Shown here piece after piece: positions 62,595-64,000 of a stretch of DNA of 64,000 bases. The notes under the pieces are model-generated. The model did no database searches. It was not told the DNA's origin and saw only the letters and a list, made by a program, of their open reading frames with translations. Every line of letters starts with the position of its first letter. Position 1 is the stretch's first letter. Position numbers and translations under genes: made by a program. The stretch is taken from contig JASAND010019863.1 in the NCBI GenBank assembly GCA_030248195.1, positions 1 through 64,000 on the forward strand, written 5' to 3'. Source of the stretch: Trissonchulus latispiculum (Eukaryota; Nematoda; Enoplea; Enoplida; Ironidae).

Positions 62595-63105
62595 GACCAT
62601 TTGTTTATTGTATAATTGTTTGTATATTCTTAACTGCATAATCAGTTGAATCCTGTGATTTGTAATTTAAGGCACTCAGTCGTTGCTTGTCTGGTTAAAT
62701 TGTTGAATAATTTCGTTGTTCGGGTTTCTTTGTTTTTAATGTTCCGTTGATCTTTATTTGTTTTTTGCTTTTCATGTGCCTTTGGCCCTTTTGGCCTTTC
62801 TTTTTTGCTGTTTCACTTTGTTTGTTTGTTGTTCAATTAAATTTTCAGCGTTCTATTAGTATAGTTAGGCTAGGTTTCAAGGTAAACTCCTATTTCTGGT
62901 ATTTTTAGGTTTTACGAGGAGGAGGGGAGGGTTATTAATTGTCATTTATACAACGGGCAAAACAAGATTTTGAAGCTAATAAAAGAGTCAAGAGTTCATT
63001 ATTTATATGTTAAGTTCGCTGAAAATTGGATGCCCTTTATTTCTGTTTTTCTCTGTTGGATAGTCCTCTATTCCGGCCGGTTTTTAGGATGGTCGGGCCG
63101 CCCAA

Positions 63106-64000
63106 ACGGTGTCGTATATTATTTTATCGCCAATGCTTAAGTATCAGAAAATAGGTATTTTCATAGTCATTTTTAATTGTAATGAATAGCTCTATAAAAA
63201 TGATTGTTTTGATATAAAATAATGTGGTAATTATGCTGATTATAGCTGCTGAATAACCGTTGAATCAGCCTCGTCAAGGGCTTCCGAATGATATACAACT
63301 TTATAGATTTCGCTTTAAAATTTGAAAATTCCATTTGTTAATTTCAAGTGTTAAGTAGCACATTGCCACATTATTTTATATCAAAAACAATTGTCTGCAA
63401 GTGCCTTCATTGCAAATAAAATCACCGATACTCTGAAAATAACTATCTTCTGTGAAAAATTAGCTTAGGTGACATTTTGTCATAGATGACAATACAATTA
63501 CGACACCGGCCGGGTCTACTCGAAACAGGAGGGTCGGTGCAAGTTTCGCCCTATTTTTGGACCCTTTTGCACTAACTAAAGTATCGTAATACAGTAGTCT
63601 TTCGTCTTCGTCTGTATAATAACCTGTCACGAATTCGTTTGTTAAGGTCGACCGGCCATTTTCGTCTGACCCGGTCGGCCTCATTGGCTCTGCTCTGCTC
63701 TGGGCGGCCCGGCCAACAACTCTACGGTTAAGGAATTACCTGAAGCGACTGGGCTGGGCTAAAATGATTTGCCAGATCAGTGATAGGGGATCTTTTTTGG
63801 AAAGTCAACAACAAAGCCAGAAGTTGATTAATAGGGCTTGATTTTGACAATATCAATAATGAATAAGGCATAACATATAAGCTTGTTCTGAAAAAAGCTC
63901 AAAAATAATCGGATTTCAGTTCTACTACTTCTACACTCTTAAAAAGACTCCTGTAGAAACTACAGGAATTCTTGTAGTTTTCTTCAAAAGTGCTCCTGTG
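63106..64000. other. Right flank outside the palindrome
   Basis: No supported gene. It contains a CCTCGTCAAGGGCTTCCGAATGAT-like phrase (63,267-63,290) akin to the recurring phrase in the array. At the very end, CTCCTGTAGAAACTACAGGA forms a short hairpin. Confidence 0.45.

Larger units (their letters stand above)
51500..63105. repeat. Right arm of the large inverted duplication
   Basis: Reverse complement of 12,065-48,770 minus arm-specific insertions. From 51,650 to about 54,560 the match is nearly perfect. From about 54,600 outward it is clearly more diverged but still collinear, including all recognised exons and splice sites. Confidence 0.93.

Overview
The window is nuclear DNA from an animal, probably an invertebrate. 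The evidence is a multi-exon C2H2 zinc-finger gene with GT-AG introns and TGE(R/K)P finger linkers, a Ty3/Gypsy relic, tRNA-headed SINE candidates, hAT-like elements and dense AT-rich repeats. There are no bacterial operons, no rRNA and no CRISPR. I cannot name the species. Most long open frames here are by-products of tandem repeats, not genes.

Layout. (1) 1-12,060: repeat-rich flank. A broken Ty3/Gypsy pol (3,480-3,607 and 7,105-7,678, minus) is split by a 3.5-kb inverted-repeat element, which contains a GC-rich hAT-like element, which in turn contains a foldback. Two foldback-like elements with minisatellite arms follow (about 7,830-8,655 and 9,842-10,557). (2) About 12,065-63,105: one large inverted duplication centred near 50.1 kb. 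Each arm carries a divergently transcribed copy of the same zinc-finger gene. The left copy is on the minus strand (14,386-45,472, seven fingers) and the right copy on the plus strand (54,765-61,438, five fingers). (3) The left arm is about 25 kb longer than the right, mainly because of a block at about 18,254-41,505 lying inside an inverted-repeat element in the third-to-last intron (or second-to-last, if the doubtful microexon is not used). (4) That block holds an 811-bp inverted-repeat element, a 144-bp satellite, a 14.9-kb head-to-tail array of 15 retroposon-like units plus 12 hairpin micro-modules of about 57 bp (20,266-35,165), and a 3.8-kb foldback with 39-bp repeat arms and a 9-bp target duplication (36,300-40,080). 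(5) 48.8-51.5 kb is an asymmetric centre. (6) 63.1-64 kb is unannotated flank.

Because the two arms are paralogous, many insertions have an empty site in the other arm. This gives direct evidence for insertion and target duplication for a SINE, an hAT-like MITE and two related 5-bp-TSD MITE families. The gene copies keep their splice sites and frames but differ in finger number and DNA-contact residues. The array is the least explained part: its units carry matched head and tail types, start with a half hairpin, end in AAT/AATA tails and all point the same way.
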